Positions 8,408 to 17,844 of a DNA stretch of 64,000 nt are shown here, piece by piece. Each line of letters starts with the position of its first letter. Within the stretch, counting starts at the first letter, position 1. The position numbers and the translations under genes are program-made. The DNA lies in assembly GCF_003116095.1 (NCBI RefSeq), contig NZ_LGRA01000021.1:194715-258714 (forward strand), in the 5' to 3' direction. The stretch comes from Azospirillum sp. TSO35-2. GTDB lineage: Bacteria > Pseudomonadota > Alphaproteobacteria > Azospirillales > Azospirillaceae. The notes under the pieces were generated by a model that was not told where the DNA came from, did not search any database, and saw only the letters and a program-made list of their open reading frames with translations.

Positions 8408-9235
8408 TCAGTGCGCCATCAGCGCCGGCAGGGCCAGACCTTCCAGCACCTTGCGGGTGGCGCCGCCCAGCACCAGCTCGCGCAGGCGGGAGTGGCCGTA
8501 GGCGCCCATCACCAGCAGGTCGGCGCCCTGGTCGGCGCAGCAGGACAGGATCGTGTCGCCGACCTCGCCGGCGGAGCCGATGACCGACTGCGGCCGGGCG
8601 GCGATGCCATGGCGGTGCAGCCAGTCGGACAGCGCCGCCGCGTCGTTGGTGCGCTGGCCGAGCGGCTCCACGGTGACGACGGTGACGCTCTCCGCCGTTT
8701 CCAGGAAGGGCATGGCGGCGCGGACCGCGCGGGCCGATTCCCGGCTGTTCTTCCAGGCGATCAGCGCATGGCGGCCGATCGGCGCACCGACCGGTTGGGC
8801 CGGTGGCAGGACCAGCACCGGCGTGGCGGTCTCCAGCGGCAGCCGGTCGGGGATGTGGTGCAGCGAGATCCGCTCCCCCGCCCGCACCGCGGCCGACTGC
8901 GCGACGATGACCAGGTCGGCGTAGGAGGCCCGTTCGGCCAGCAGCTCGACATGGTCGCCCTCTTCGACCGCCCAGTCGTAGGGCAAGCCGTCCAGGGCGG
9001 CACGGACCTCCTGCTCCACCTTCTCGGCGTTCTCATGGGCGATGGCCGTCGCCTCCGCCATGAAGCCGTAGGAGGCGGCGCGGCCGGTCGCGCCCGCCGG
9101 CATCGACACCGGCGTGGCGATGTAGAGCACCTGGACATGGGCGGAGAAACGCTTGGCCAGCGCCGCCGCAACGGCAAGCCGGCCGGCGTGGGCATCGTCG
9201 TTGGCCATGTGCAGCAGGATGGTCTTGATCGGCAT
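8408..9235 (-). CDS. Tandem universal stress protein (UspA family)
   Basis: This 275-residue protein has two UspA domains. The first (residues ~1-145) starts IKTILLHMANDDAHAGRL. The second (~155-275) starts HALIAWKNSRESARAVRAA and ends with the nucleotide-binding loop GAYGHSRLRELVLGGATRKV, matching the G-x2-G-x9-G(S/T) pattern. Only the second half carries the full ATP-binding motif, as is usual for tandem Usp proteins. The start at 9235 (MPIKTILL) fits the first strand. Role: stress survival, probably cytoplasmic nucleotide sensing. Confidence 0.87.
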   Translation of the reverse strand: MPIKTILLHMANDDAHAGRLAVAAALAKRFSAHVQVLYIATPVSMPAGATGRAASYGFMAEATAIAHENAEKVEQEVRAALDGLPYDWAVEEGDHVELLAERASYADLVIVAQSAAVRAGERISLHHIPDRLPLETATPVLVLPPAQPVGAPIGRHALIAWKNSRESARAVRAAMPFLETAESVTVVTVEPLGQRTNDAAALSDWLHRHGIAARPQSVIGSAGEVGDTILSCCADQGADLLVMGAYGHSRLRELVLGGATRKVLEGLALPALMAH

Positions 9236-9382
9236 GCCCTCGCTCTCCCGTTGGTCTGGCTCTTCGTCGCCGGATGCTCCTGGCGCGCGACCCCGGTCGG
9301 GGTGCTGCGGCGGAGCGGTTGCCACTAGGTAACGCCCCGCCGGGCCGGATGGCAACGCCGCAAGCGACGCCGCCCGGGCCGG

Positions 9383-10324
9383 TTACTTGACGACAACGGC
9401 GTAATGGTCGACCGGCTCCACCGTCTTGATCAGGCCGCGCGCCTTCAGGAACTCGGCGAAGCGGCTGTAGCGCTCGGCGTCCAGCGCCGCCGGGCTGTGG
9501 GCGAAGCGGGGCAGGGTGTCGGCCCAGGCCCGGCGGTTCAGCTCGTCGTTCAGCTCCGGCCGGTCCTTGACGAAGGCAGCCTGCGCCTCTTCCGGGTGGT
9601 TGAGGATGTAGAGCGTCGCGCGCTCCACCGCCGCCAGGAAGCGCTTGAAGCGCGGGTCGTTGGCCTTGTCCTTGCGCGCCTCCAGGATCAGCTCGTCATA
9701 GGGCGGGACGCCCTCCTCCTCGGGGTAGAAGGCGCGGCCGGGGTGCTGTTCGATCGCCATCTGGTTCAGCTCGAAGTTCCGGAAGGCGCCGATCACCGCG
9801 TCGACCTGCCCCGACAGCAGCGACGGCGACAGCGAGAAGTTGACGTTGACCAACTCGACATCCTTCAGGCTGAGCCCCTGCTTTTCCAGCATGGCGCCCA
9901 GCAGCGCGTCCTCGAACCCGGCGATGGAATAGCCGACCTTGCGGCCCTTCAGGTCCTTCAGCGTCTTCACCGGCCCGTCGCGCAGCACGACCAGGGAGTT
10001 CAGGGGGGTGGACACCAGCGTGCCGATGCGGACCAGCGGCAGCCCCTCCGACACCTGAAGGATCAGCTGCGGCTGGTAGGACACGGCGATGTCGGCGCCG
10101 CCGGCGGCGACCAGCTTGGGCGGGTCGTTGGGATCGGCCGGGGCGGTCAGCGTCACCTCCAGCCCGGCGTCCTTGAAGAAGCCCTTTTCCTGGGCGACGA
10201 CCAGCGGCGCGTGGTCCGGGTTCACGAACCAGTCCAGCATGACGGTCAGCTTGTCCTGCGCGGCGGCGGGCCATGCTGTCAGAAGGCTGGCGGCCATCAG
10301 GCCGGCGGTGAACAGGTGCTTCAT
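9383..10324 (-). CDS. thiY: Periplasmic substrate-binding protein for a thiamine precursor (ThiY/NMT1-like)
   Basis: This 313-residue secreted binding protein of an ABC importer has a signal peptide (MKHLFTAGLMAASLLTAWPAAA, cleaved before QDKL). It is followed by the NMT1/THI5-like core with LDWFVNPDHAPLVVAQEKGFF and the GG-ADIAVSYQPQL segment typical of pyrimidine-binding ThiY proteins. It is the last gene of a three-gene operon behind a TPP riboswitch, which strongly supports a role in salvage of a thiamine pyrimidine (formylaminopyrimidine or HMP). The start at 10324 is chosen to begin at the signal peptide; an upstream in-frame ATG exists at 10354. Confidence 0.9.
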   Translation of the reverse strand: MKHLFTAGLMAASLLTAWPAAAQDKLTVMLDWFVNPDHAPLVVAQEKGFFKDAGLEVTLTAPADPNDPPKLVAAGGADIAVSYQPQLILQVSEGLPLVRIGTLVSTPLNSLVVLRDGPVKTLKDLKGRKVGYSIAGFEDALLGAMLEKQGLSLKDVELVNVNFSLSPSLLSGQVDAVIGAFRNFELNQMAIEQHPGRAFYPEEEGVPPYDELILEARKDKANDPRFKRFLAAVERATLYILNHPEEAQAAFVKDRPELNDELNRRAWADTLPRFAHSPAALDAERYSRFAEFLKARGLIKTVEPVDHYAVVVK

Positions 10325-10340
10325 CGGGAACATCCCCTTC

Positions 10341-11108
10341 TTACGGAACGGCATCGTCGGTGGGTTGCGTGTCGGGTTGCCAGGGCAGCGCCCAGCGGGC
10401 CAGCGCGTCGACGGCGGCGTAGAGCGCCACCGCGAACAGCCCCAGCACCAGCACGGCGGCGAACAGCAGGTCGATCTGCATGCGGGCGTTGGCGTGCAGC
10501 ATCAGGTAGCCGAGACCGGAGGAGGAGCCGACCCACTCGCCGATCACCGCGCCGATCGGCGCCACCGCGGCGGCGACCCGCACCCCGGACCAGAAGGCGG
10601 GCAGGGCGGCCGGCAGACGGATCGTCCATAGGATGGCGGCGGGGGAGGCGCCCATGGTGCGGGCGAGGTCGAGCCAGCCCGGATCGGTGCGGCGCAGCCC
10701 GTCGAACAGGGCGGTCGTCACCGGGAAATAGATCACCAGCACCGCCATGGCGATCTTGGACAGCATGCCATAGCCCAGCCACAGCACCAGCAGCGGCGCC
10801 AGCGCGAAGACCGGAATGGCCTGGCTGACCAGCAGCAGCGGCATCAGCCAACGCCGCGCCGTGCGGAAGCGCGCCAACGTCAGCGCGCTGACCGCTCCCA
10901 GCGCCACCCCGGCGACCAGCCCGATCACGATTTCGGCCAGCGTGGTCAGCCCGTGCGTCCACAGCAGCGGCGCCTGCCGGACCATCGCGTCGGCCACCGC
11001 CAGCGGGCCGGGCAGCAGATAGCGGGGCAGGCCGGTGACCGACACCAGCGCCTGCCAGCCGGCGGCCAGAACCACCAGCGTGATCGCGCCGCGCAGCAGC
11101 GCCTTCAT
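10341..11108 (-). CDS. thiX: ABC transporter permease for a thiamine precursor
   Basis: A 255-residue inner-membrane permease of the SsuC/TauC/ThiX type with about six hydrophobic segments. The EAA-like coupling loop that contacts the ATPase is ARTMGASPAAILWTIRLP. The conserved IPVFALAPLLVLWLGYG and IGAVIGEWVGSSSGLGYL blocks are typical of this group. It overlaps the ATPase gene by 4 bases (ATGA) and precedes the binding-protein gene by 16 bases. Regulated by the upstream TPP riboswitch. Confidence 0.92.
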   Translation of the reverse strand: MKALLRGAITLVVLAAGWQALVSVTGLPRYLLPGPLAVADAMVRQAPLLWTHGLTTLAEIVIGLVAGVALGAVSALTLARFRTARRWLMPLLLVSQAIPVFALAPLLVLWLGYGMLSKIAMAVLVIYFPVTTALFDGLRRTDPGWLDLARTMGASPAAILWTIRLPAALPAFWSGVRVAAAVAPIGAVIGEWVGSSSGLGYLMLHANARMQIDLLFAAVLVLGLFAVALYAAVDALARWALPWQPDTQPTDDAVP

Positions 11109-11836
11109 TCCCCGAGCCTCCGCAACAGCTCCGCCTGGAGCGCCAGCAGGGCGGGATCGTCGACGCGGCGCGGCACCGGGCCGGGCGGCGTCAGCGCCGG
11201 ACCCATGGTGGCGGGCCGGCCAGTCATCACATGCAGGCGGTCGCCGATGCGCAGCGCCTCCAGCGGATCGTGGGTGACCATCAGGACGGTGCGGCCGGCC
11301 AGCGTTTCCGCCGCGGTGTCCTGCAGCCGCAGCCGGGTCAGTGCGTCAAGCGCCGAGAAGGGCTCGTCCATCAGGACCAGCGGCTTGTCCTCCATCAGGG
11401 TGCGGGCCAGCGCCACGCGTTGGCGCTGCCCGCCGGACAGGGCGGCCGGTCGGTCGCGCTCGCGGCCCGACAGGCCGACGCGGTCCAACAGGGCGCGGGC
11501 ACGCTCCACCCGGGCGGCGTCGGGCCGGCGGTGGCGCAGCCGGTCGCCCAGCAGCACATTGTCCAGCACGGTCAGCCAGGGCAGCAGAAGATCCTGCTGC
11601 GCCATGTAGGCGATGCGGCCGGCCAGCGGCAGCCCGTCGCCGGTGACGACGACGGTCGGCGGCTCCGGCTCGGCCAAGCCGGCGAGGATGCGCAGCAGAG
11701 TGGTCTTGCCGACGCCGCTCGGCCCCAGCAGGCAGGTGGTCCGCCCCGCCGGAAGGTCCAGCGTCAGGTCGGCGAACAGCAGCGTCCCGCCGTAGGTCAG
11801 GCGCGCGCTGTCGATGGTGACCGCCAGCGGGGTCAT
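11105..11836 (-). CDS. thiZ: ABC transporter ATP-binding protein for a thiamine precursor
   Basis: This is a 243-residue ATPase with Walker A GPSGVGKT (38-45), Q-loop in AYMAQQDLLLPW, signature ALSGGQRQRVALAR, Walker B PLVLMDEPFSALD and the switch histidine in VLMVTHDPLEA. It powers the importer formed with the adjacent permease and binding protein. ATG 11836 is used; an in-frame GTG three codons upstream (11845) is possible. It is the first gene after the TPP riboswitch, whose 3' end lies about 48 bases upstream of this start. Confidence 0.92.
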   Translation of the reverse strand: MTPLAVTIDSARLTYGGTLLFADLTLDLPAGRTTCLLGPSGVGKTTLLRILAGLAEPEPPTVVVTGDGLPLAGRIAYMAQQDLLLPWLTVLDNVLLGDRLRHRRPDAARVERARALLDRVGLSGRERDRPAALSGGQRQRVALARTLMEDKPLVLMDEPFSALDALTRLRLQDTAAETLAGRTVLMVTHDPLEALRIGDRLHVMTGRPATMGPALTPPGPVPRRVDDPALLALQAELLRRLGE

Positions 11837-11883
11837 CGCACACACAGGCGGTGGATGGAGGGGGAACGGGCGCGCGCGGCCAT

Positions 11884-11973
11884 CACTGATCCCTACGCCG
11901 GCATGAACCGGATCAGGTTCCAGGGGTCGTCCCGTACCGGGACCTCTCAGCCGCCCATCGGCTCCCCCCAGTG
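11884..11973 (-). promoter_or_regulatory. TPP (thiamine pyrophosphate) riboswitch
   Basis: On the minus strand this is a complete THI element. P1 is closed by CACTG (11969-11973) and CAGTG (11884-11888). The pyrimidine-sensing bulge CTGAGAGGT lies near 11943-11951, and the GACCCCTGGAACCTGATCCG / GTTCATGCCGGCGTAGGGA region carries the pyrophosphate-sensing arm. It precedes thiZXY and is expected to reduce their expression when TPP is abundant. No terminator hairpin with a T-run follows, so control of translation initiation is more likely than attenuation. Confidence 0.97.
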
Positions 11974-11982
11974 AAGGCGGCG

Positions 11983-12012
11983 ACTATAGGCGCGGATCAT
12001 CCGTGACCGCAA
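11983..12012 (-). promoter_or_regulatory. Probable promoter of the thiZXY operon
   Basis: On the minus strand a -35-like TTGCGG (12007-12012) and -10-like TATAGT (11983-11988) are separated by 18 bases. The predicted transcription start would be about 10 bases before the first base of the riboswitch, as expected for a leader RNA. Confidence 0.6.
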
Positions 12013-12094
12013 GCGTCGCCGGTCGGGCCTGCCATCCTGCGGGATGGCACGGCTGGCTTGACCATAGCGTCCGCACCCCTAGTTTCTGGCGGGC

Positions 12095-13237
12095 ATGATG
12101 GAGAGCACGTCCCTGACCCACACCATTTCGGCCCGTACCCCCCTGTTCATCGGCGGCGAGATCTACCGCGGTTCCACCTATGGCCCGAAGCATCCGCTGG
12201 CGATTCCCCGCGTCTCGACCGCCATCGACCTCAGCCGCGCCATGGGCTGGCTGCCGGAGGAGGTCTATCTCGACACCCATGTGGCGAGCGAGGCGGAGCT
12301 GGCGCGCTTCCACACCGCCGATTACATCGCCGCCCTGAAGCGGGCCGAGGCGGAACAGCGCGTCGACGAGGCGACGGCGGCCCGCCACAACCTCGGCAAG
12401 CTGGAGAACCCGGTGTTCGCCGAGATGTACCGGCGACCGGCGGCCAGTTCCGGATCGGCGCTGCAGGCGGCGCGGCTGCTGGCCGATCGCCCGGCCGGGA
12501 TCGTCTACGCCCCGGCCAGCGGCACCCACCACGCCCGCCCCGACCGCGCCAGCGGCTTCTGCTATTTCAACGCGCCGGTGCTGGGCATCTTGGAGCTGCT
12601 CGACCACGGGCTGGAGCGGGTGCTGTACGTCGACCTCGACGCCCACCATGGCGACGGGGTGGAGGCGGCTTTCGCCGACGACGAACGGGTGCTGACCGTC
12701 TCGATCCACGAGGATGGCCGCTGGCCCTACACCGGCAAGGCGGACGATCGCGCCGGCGGCATGGCGCGCAACCTGCCGGTGCCGCCGGGCTTCAACGACA
12801 GCGAGATGGAGCATGTGATGGCGGCGGCGGTCCTGCCGCTCGCCTGTGCCTTCCGGCCGCAGGCGATGGTGATCCAGACCGGCGCCGACGCGCTGGCCGA
12901 GGATCCGCTGAGCCGGCTGGAGCTGTCCAACCGCGCGCTGTGGGACGCGGTGGCGGCGCTGCTGCCGCTGGCGCCACGGGCGCTGGTGGTGGGCGGCGGC
13001 GGCTACAATCCGTGGTCGGTCGGGCGCTGCTGGGCCGGGATCTGGGCGGTGTTGAACGGCATCGACCCGGCGGTGCCGCCGACGGCGGCGGCGGAAGTGG
13101 TGCTGCGGGCGCTGACCTGGTCGCGCGCCGCCGGCCGCAACCCGCCGGACCACTGGTTCACCACGCTGGCCGACGAGCGCCGGCCGGGGCCGGTGCGCGA
13201 CGCGGTGCGGTGGGTGGCGGAGCTTGCCGCCGGTTGA
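12095..13237 (+). CDS. Histone-deacetylase-superfamily zinc hydrolase (AcuC-like)
   Basis: This is a 380-residue arginase/deacetylase-fold amidohydrolase. The catalytic histidine pair is in GTHHARPD (H145/H146). Zinc ligands are in YVDLDAHHGDG (D182, H184) and in MVIQTGADAL, and the transition-state tyrosine is in VGGGGYNPW. All active-site positions are present, so activity is expected. In bacteria such proteins remove acetyl groups from proteins, polyamines or small amides. No acetoin genes are nearby, so the substrate stays open. The start has two consecutive ATGs (12095 and 12098). Transcribed divergently from the thiamine operon. Confidence 0.9.
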   Translation: MMESTSLTHTISARTPLFIGGEIYRGSTYGPKHPLAIPRVSTAIDLSRAMGWLPEEVYLDTHVASEAELARFHTADYIAALKRAEAEQRVDEATAARHNLGKLENPVFAEMYRRPAASSGSALQAARLLADRPAGIVYAPASGTHHARPDRASGFCYFNAPVLGILELLDHGLERVLYVDLDAHHGDGVEAAFADDERVLTVSIHEDGRWPYTGKADDRAGGMARNLPVPPGFNDSEMEHVMAAAVLPLACAFRPQAMVIQTGADALAEDPLSRLELSNRALWDAVAALLPLAPRALVVGGGGYNPWSVGRCWAGIWAVLNGIDPAVPPTAAAEVVLRALTWSRAAGRNPPDHWFTTLADERRPGPVRDAVRWVAELAAG

Positions 13238-13403
13238 CGGGGGCGGCCAGTCCTCGCTTCTGACGAAATTCGATCCATCCTGTGACGATTCGTTGACGGC
13301 CTCGGATTGTTCGTCGATCCTCGTAGGTCAGCGCCGGCGCGGCCGCCACCGCATCCGGCGGGTGGCGGCGCCACCGGGTTCGGGAGGAGCAGGGGACGGG
13401 CGG

Positions 13404-14003
13404 ATGTCGAACACCACGCTGTTCCTGATCGCCATCGTCATCATCATGCTGGCCGCCGTCCCGGTGGCCATGATGCTCAAGGATTTCCTGCCGAACATCC
13501 TGGAAAAGAGCAGCGGCCTGGAGCAGATCGAGAACCGGGTCTATGTGCTGCACGCCGAGGCGCACGAGTTGCAGAACCGCGTCAACCATCTGGTCCAGCG
13601 CCGGAACAGCCAGTCGTCGGACCGCAACCGGCTGGAAAGCGACATCCGCAAGGCGGAAAAGCTGATCCGGGAACTGGCAAGCCAGCCGCCGCTGTTCGTC
13701 CACGAGGTGGGCGACCCGCAGGCCGGCCTGATGAAGTTCGTCGCCACGGTCACCCAGGAAAAGGCGTCCTCCGCCGCCCGGGCGAACGGGGAGAGGGTGG
13801 CGGTCAACCCGATCTGGCGCTGCGCCAACGTGGCGGAGGTCTGGGCCTCCAGCTTCGACGAGGCCAAGCAGATGGTCGACGTCGCCTTCCCCTTCAAAAT
13901 GGGCTTCGAGAAGTCGTTCATGCGCGGCGACGCGCGCAAGGGTGGCCGCCCCGCCGCCCCGGCGACGGCCGGTTCCGGCATGAAGATGGGTGCCGGCGCA
14001 TGA
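13404..14003 (+). CDS. Membrane-anchored coiled-coil protein of unknown function (first of a pair)
   Basis: 199 residues. One N-terminal membrane helix (LFLIAIVIIMLAAVPVAMML) is followed by a ~70-residue coiled coil (QIENRVYVLHAEAHELQNRV ... IRKAEKLIRELAS) and a C-terminal alpha/beta segment (PPLFVHEVGDPQAGLMKFVATV ... VNPIWRCANVAEVWASSFDEAKQMVDVAF). ATG 13404 follows a purine-rich stretch; longer in-frame readings lack support. It overlaps the next gene by 4 bases. The next protein has the same domain order and a similar C-terminal motif (VWA-S-x2-EA), so the two look like tandem paralogs. No known family recognised. Confidence 0.8.
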   Translation: MSNTTLFLIAIVIIMLAAVPVAMMLKDFLPNILEKSSGLEQIENRVYVLHAEAHELQNRVNHLVQRRNSQSSDRNRLESDIRKAEKLIRELASQPPLFVHEVGDPQAGLMKFVATVTQEKASSAARANGERVAVNPIWRCANVAEVWASSFDEAKQMVDVAFPFKMGFEKSFMRGDARKGGRPAAPATAGSGMKMGAGA

Positions 14004-14560
14004 TGGTGAACTTCATCATCGTCCTGGCGATCATCGCCATCGGCGCCTGGCTCGGCAACGTGCTGCTGTCGGTCGAGCAGCGGGTGTCGCAGGCCCGCCA
14101 GCGGGTGCGCGGCGTGCGGGGAACGCTCGACAAGCTGGACGCCACCATCCACCGCCTGCACCGGGAAGAGGAAACGCTGCACGGCGAAATGGACGAGTTG
14201 GCGCGCGAGATCGTTGAACTGCGCCGCAAACAGTCCGAGGTCCAGCAGCGCCTGACCGAGGCCCAGGCCAAGCGTCGGCCGCAGATCCTGATCCTGACCG
14301 ACCGCCGCAACCCGGGCGACAAGGAATGGCTGGTCACCGTGGTCAACCAACAGATCGGCGAGATCGACGCCACCCACCCGCTGGCCGTCGACTGGGCGCG
14401 CGGGCGCGAGTATCTGGTGTGGGCGGAATCGGACCGCGAGGCGGCCGAACGCGCCAACCGGCGGTTCAGCGCCCGTCCGGGTTATCAGGTGCGGTCGGTG
14501 ACACCGGTCAAGGATGACCTCTACAACGCCGCCCCGGCCTCCCGCACCGCCGCCGCCTGA
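14000..14560 (+). CDS. Membrane-anchored coiled-coil protein of unknown function (second of a pair)
   Basis: 186 residues. An N-terminal membrane helix (FIIVLAIIAIGAWLGNVLL) is followed by a long coiled coil (about residues 25-90, RQRVRGVRGTLDKLDATIHR ... ELRRKQSEVQQRLTEAQAK). The C-terminal domain reads RPQILILTDRRNPGDKEWLV, then VVNQQIG, then YLVWAESDREAAERANRRFS. This mirrors the upstream protein: strand, GD-x turn, V-x-VV-x-Q, then VWA-x-S-x2-EA-x6-F. The ATG at 14000 overlaps the previous stop as ATGA, so the two are translationally coupled and probably form one membrane complex. Function unknown. Confidence 0.85.
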   Translation: MMVNFIIVLAIIAIGAWLGNVLLSVEQRVSQARQRVRGVRGTLDKLDATIHRLHREEETLHGEMDELAREIVELRRKQSEVQQRLTEAQAKRRPQILILTDRRNPGDKEWLVTVVNQQIGEIDATHPLAVDWARGREYLVWAESDREAAERANRRFSARPGYQVRSVTPVKDDLYNAAPASRTAAA

Positions 14561-14576
14561 ACGCGCGCATGAAAAA

Positions 14577-14607
14577 GGGGCGCCCTGCCGGATCGGCCGG
14601 GCGCCCC
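14577..14607. terminator. Intrinsic terminator, probably bidirectional
   Basis: GGGGCGCCC (14577-14585) pairs with GGGCGCCCC (14599-14607) across a 13-base loop. An A-run lies on the left (AAAAA) and a weak T-rich tail (TTGTCTC) on the right. It lies between two convergent genes and can serve both. Confidence 0.8.
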
Positions 14608-14626
14608 TTGTCTCATCCAACTCGTA

Positions 14627-16165
<1,539 letters not shown>

Positions 16166-16434
16166 GATGAAATGGCGGCGGGGGGCCGCCCAGGCGTCGG
16201 ATCACAAGGAATCCTTTCCCCCGGGGCCGAAAAAATAGTACAAGCGGCCGACACGCGCAAACGGTTTCCAAACGACTTCAACGGCGCTAAACATCGGTCC
16301 CGGACCGGGGGCGCGGATTGCGACGCGCCGCGACTTCGGCGTCCCTCCCGTGCCTCGCGTCGACGTCGCTGTTGGAACCGCCGTTCGCCTGTGGTGGTTT
16401 GCAGTGCAGGGGCTTGGAACCGGGGTAGTGCAGG

Positions 16435-17169
16435 ATGCCTCACGATTTTGGTTCGTCGCGGGACCGGCGGTCACCATCCAAAGCCGGTGAGGGCGCCGGG
16501 ATCGGCTTTCACGAATTGCGGCAGGCGTGCGAGATCTCGGCGTTGCGCGAGGATCTGGAACGCTTGGCCCACGAGGCCGGCGCCCTGCGCGACAGCGTGG
16601 AACTGGCGGTGGAGCAGGTGCGCGACCGCTTCGCCGCGCTCGGTGCCGAGGAGATGACCGACCCGGTCGCCCTGGCGCCGTTGCTGCAACTGGCGGTGAC
16701 GACCCTGCTGGAGATTCGCGAACAGGCGCGGCAGCTCGACACCCGCACCGGTCCGCTGTCGGACGATGAGCGGCCATCCTGGCTGGGGGCCGCCGACGCC
16801 CCGCGGGTGCGCACCACGCTGCCGGACGATCTTGGCGAATCCCTGCCGCTCGTGCCGCCGGAGCCGCCGGCCCGTGTCGCCGTCCGGCCGGCCCCGGTCC
16901 TGGCCGCACCCGTTCCGCCGGCCCCGATGTCCGCTGCGATGACGCCGCCTCCCGCCAGGCCCGCTCCACCGCCTGTTGCCGCACCGCTTGGGCCGGTGGC
17001 GACCCAGCCGGCGCCGGAGCGGCCGGTGGAGGGCCGCCCCGCCTCCTGGCTGGCCAGCGAACCGGCCCCGGCCCCGCCGCCGTCGCGGGCGGCCACCGTG
17101 CGCAGCAATGGGTCCGGCACCCCGCGCCCGCCCGGCGGGATCGACTGGCTCGGGCCGGCCGGCCGCTGA
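16435..17169 (+). CDS. Proline/alanine-rich helical protein of unknown function
   Basis: 244 residues. The N-terminal half (about 23-105) is predicted alpha-helical and may form a coiled coil (FHELRQACEISALREDLERL, AGALRDSVELAVEQVRDRF, LAPLLQLAVTTLLEIREQA). The second half is a Pro/Ala-rich, probably disordered tail ending IDWLGPAGR. No signal peptide or membrane helix. It is divergent from the TraK/TraL-like fusion gene with a 269-base gap, which may make them co-regulated. Not recognised as a known family. Confidence 0.7.
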   Translation: MPHDFGSSRDRRSPSKAGEGAGIGFHELRQACEISALREDLERLAHEAGALRDSVELAVEQVRDRFAALGAEEMTDPVALAPLLQLAVTTLLEIREQARQLDTRTGPLSDDERPSWLGAADAPRVRTTLPDDLGESLPLVPPEPPARVAVRPAPVLAAPVPPAPMSAAMTPPPARPAPPPVAAPLGPVATQPAPERPVEGRPASWLASEPAPAPPPSRAATVRSNGSGTPRPPGGIDWLGPAGR

Positions 17170-17227
17170 GCGGGTGTCGGAGTCGCTGCGCTTTTTCGGC
17201 ACCAGATCGCAAAAATGATCAGTATCT

Positions 17228-17297
17228 AAGCGAATTCGCTTGCAAATTCGGGTGACCACTATTACCTATAGCCTATTGGTAAATGGATTTTTACCAA
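17228..17297. promoter_or_regulatory. Two palindromes upstream of the orphan response regulator
   Basis: In an AT-rich stretch, AAGCGAATTCGCTT (17228-17241) is a perfect 14-bp palindrome. TTGGTAAA (17276-17283) and TTTACCAA (17290-17297) are a perfect 8-bp inverted repeat with a 6-base spacer. They lie 87 and 31 bases before the preferred start at 17328 and look like regulator-binding sites. Confidence 0.5.
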
Positions 17298-17327
17298 AAC
17301 ACCAACGTGACTGTTGAGGTCGGTCGG

Positions 17328-17753
17328 ATGCTGAAGATCGACGCCCCTGCCAGAGCCTGCACCGTTCCGCGCGGCCGCCTTCCCGGGCAGCCGTTGCGCC
17401 TGATCGTGGTCGAGGACGATGTGCCGGCCGCCGAGGCGCTGTCGGCCGTGGTCACGGATTTGGGGCACACGGTTTGCGGCGTCGCCCGCAACGCGGCGGA
17501 GGCGGCCGAACTGGTGGGGCGCGAGCGGCCCGATCTGGCGTTGATGGATGTGCGGCTCGGTGGCGACGGCATCGCCGCGGCCCGTCGGCTGAACCTGGAC
17601 CACGGCATCCGTTCCATCTACCTGTCGGGCAACAGCGATCACGGCACGCTGGCCCGTATCACCGAAACCTATCCGCTCGGCGTGGTGCACAAGCCGTTTT
17701 CGCACGCCCAGTTGAAGGTGGTGCTGGATCTGGCGGCCCGTCGTCTGCGCTGA
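17328..17753 (+). CDS. Orphan single-domain response regulator
   Basis: About 141 residues containing only a CheY-like receiver: acidic pocket VVEDD, phospho-acceptor aspartate in LALMDVRLGGDG, S/T switch in SIYLSGNSD and lysine in VVHKPFSHAQL. No output domain and no kinase next to it. The ATG at 17328 (MLKIDAPA) is preferred. The in-frame ATG at 17283 lies inside a perfect inverted repeat and lacks a good ribosome site. Likely acts by protein contact or in a phosphorelay. Confidence 0.85.
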   Translation: MLKIDAPARACTVPRGRLPGQPLRLIVVEDDVPAAEALSAVVTDLGHTVCGVARNAAEAAELVGRERPDLALMDVRLGGDGIAAARRLNLDHGIRSIYLSGNSDHGTLARITETYPLGVVHKPFSHAQLKVVLDLAARRLR

Positions 17754-17781
17754 CCGCTCATCCTCGGGCCTCCACCACGCG

Positions 17782-17835
17782 CTAAGCCGAAGGAATCGGT
17801 TTCCTGCGGCCTGTTCCTCTGCTATATTTGTTCAT
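17782..17835 (-). pseudogene. Relic of the 5' end of uvrA (divergent from ssb)
   Basis: On the minus strand this reads ATG AAC AAA TAT AGC..., giving MNKYSRGTGRR before a TAG stop; UvrA at 44242 starts [11 protein letters not shown]. The 18 bases spanning the start and upstream box (17828-17845) are identical to 44232-44249. In many bacteria uvrA and ssb are divergent and share an SOS box. The fragment sits exactly where uvrA would start in that arrangement, so it may be what was left when uvrA moved 26 kb away. A short match of this kind could also be conserved only because of the LexA site. Confidence 0.55.
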
Positions 17836-17844
17836 GGAGTGTTC
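17830..17844. promoter_or_regulatory. LexA-binding SOS box, ssb side
   Basis: GTTC, seven bases (ATGGAGT), GTTC: the direct-repeat LexA box of alphaproteobacteria. It lies 228 bases upstream of the ssb start and is identical, spacer included, to the box over the uvrA start codon. Confidence 0.8.

Noticed and set aside
12040-12060. TGGCAC-like sequence as a sigma-54 promoter before the deacetylase gene
   Set aside because: The spacing between the GG and GC elements is 8 instead of 10 bases and the TTGC half is missing.
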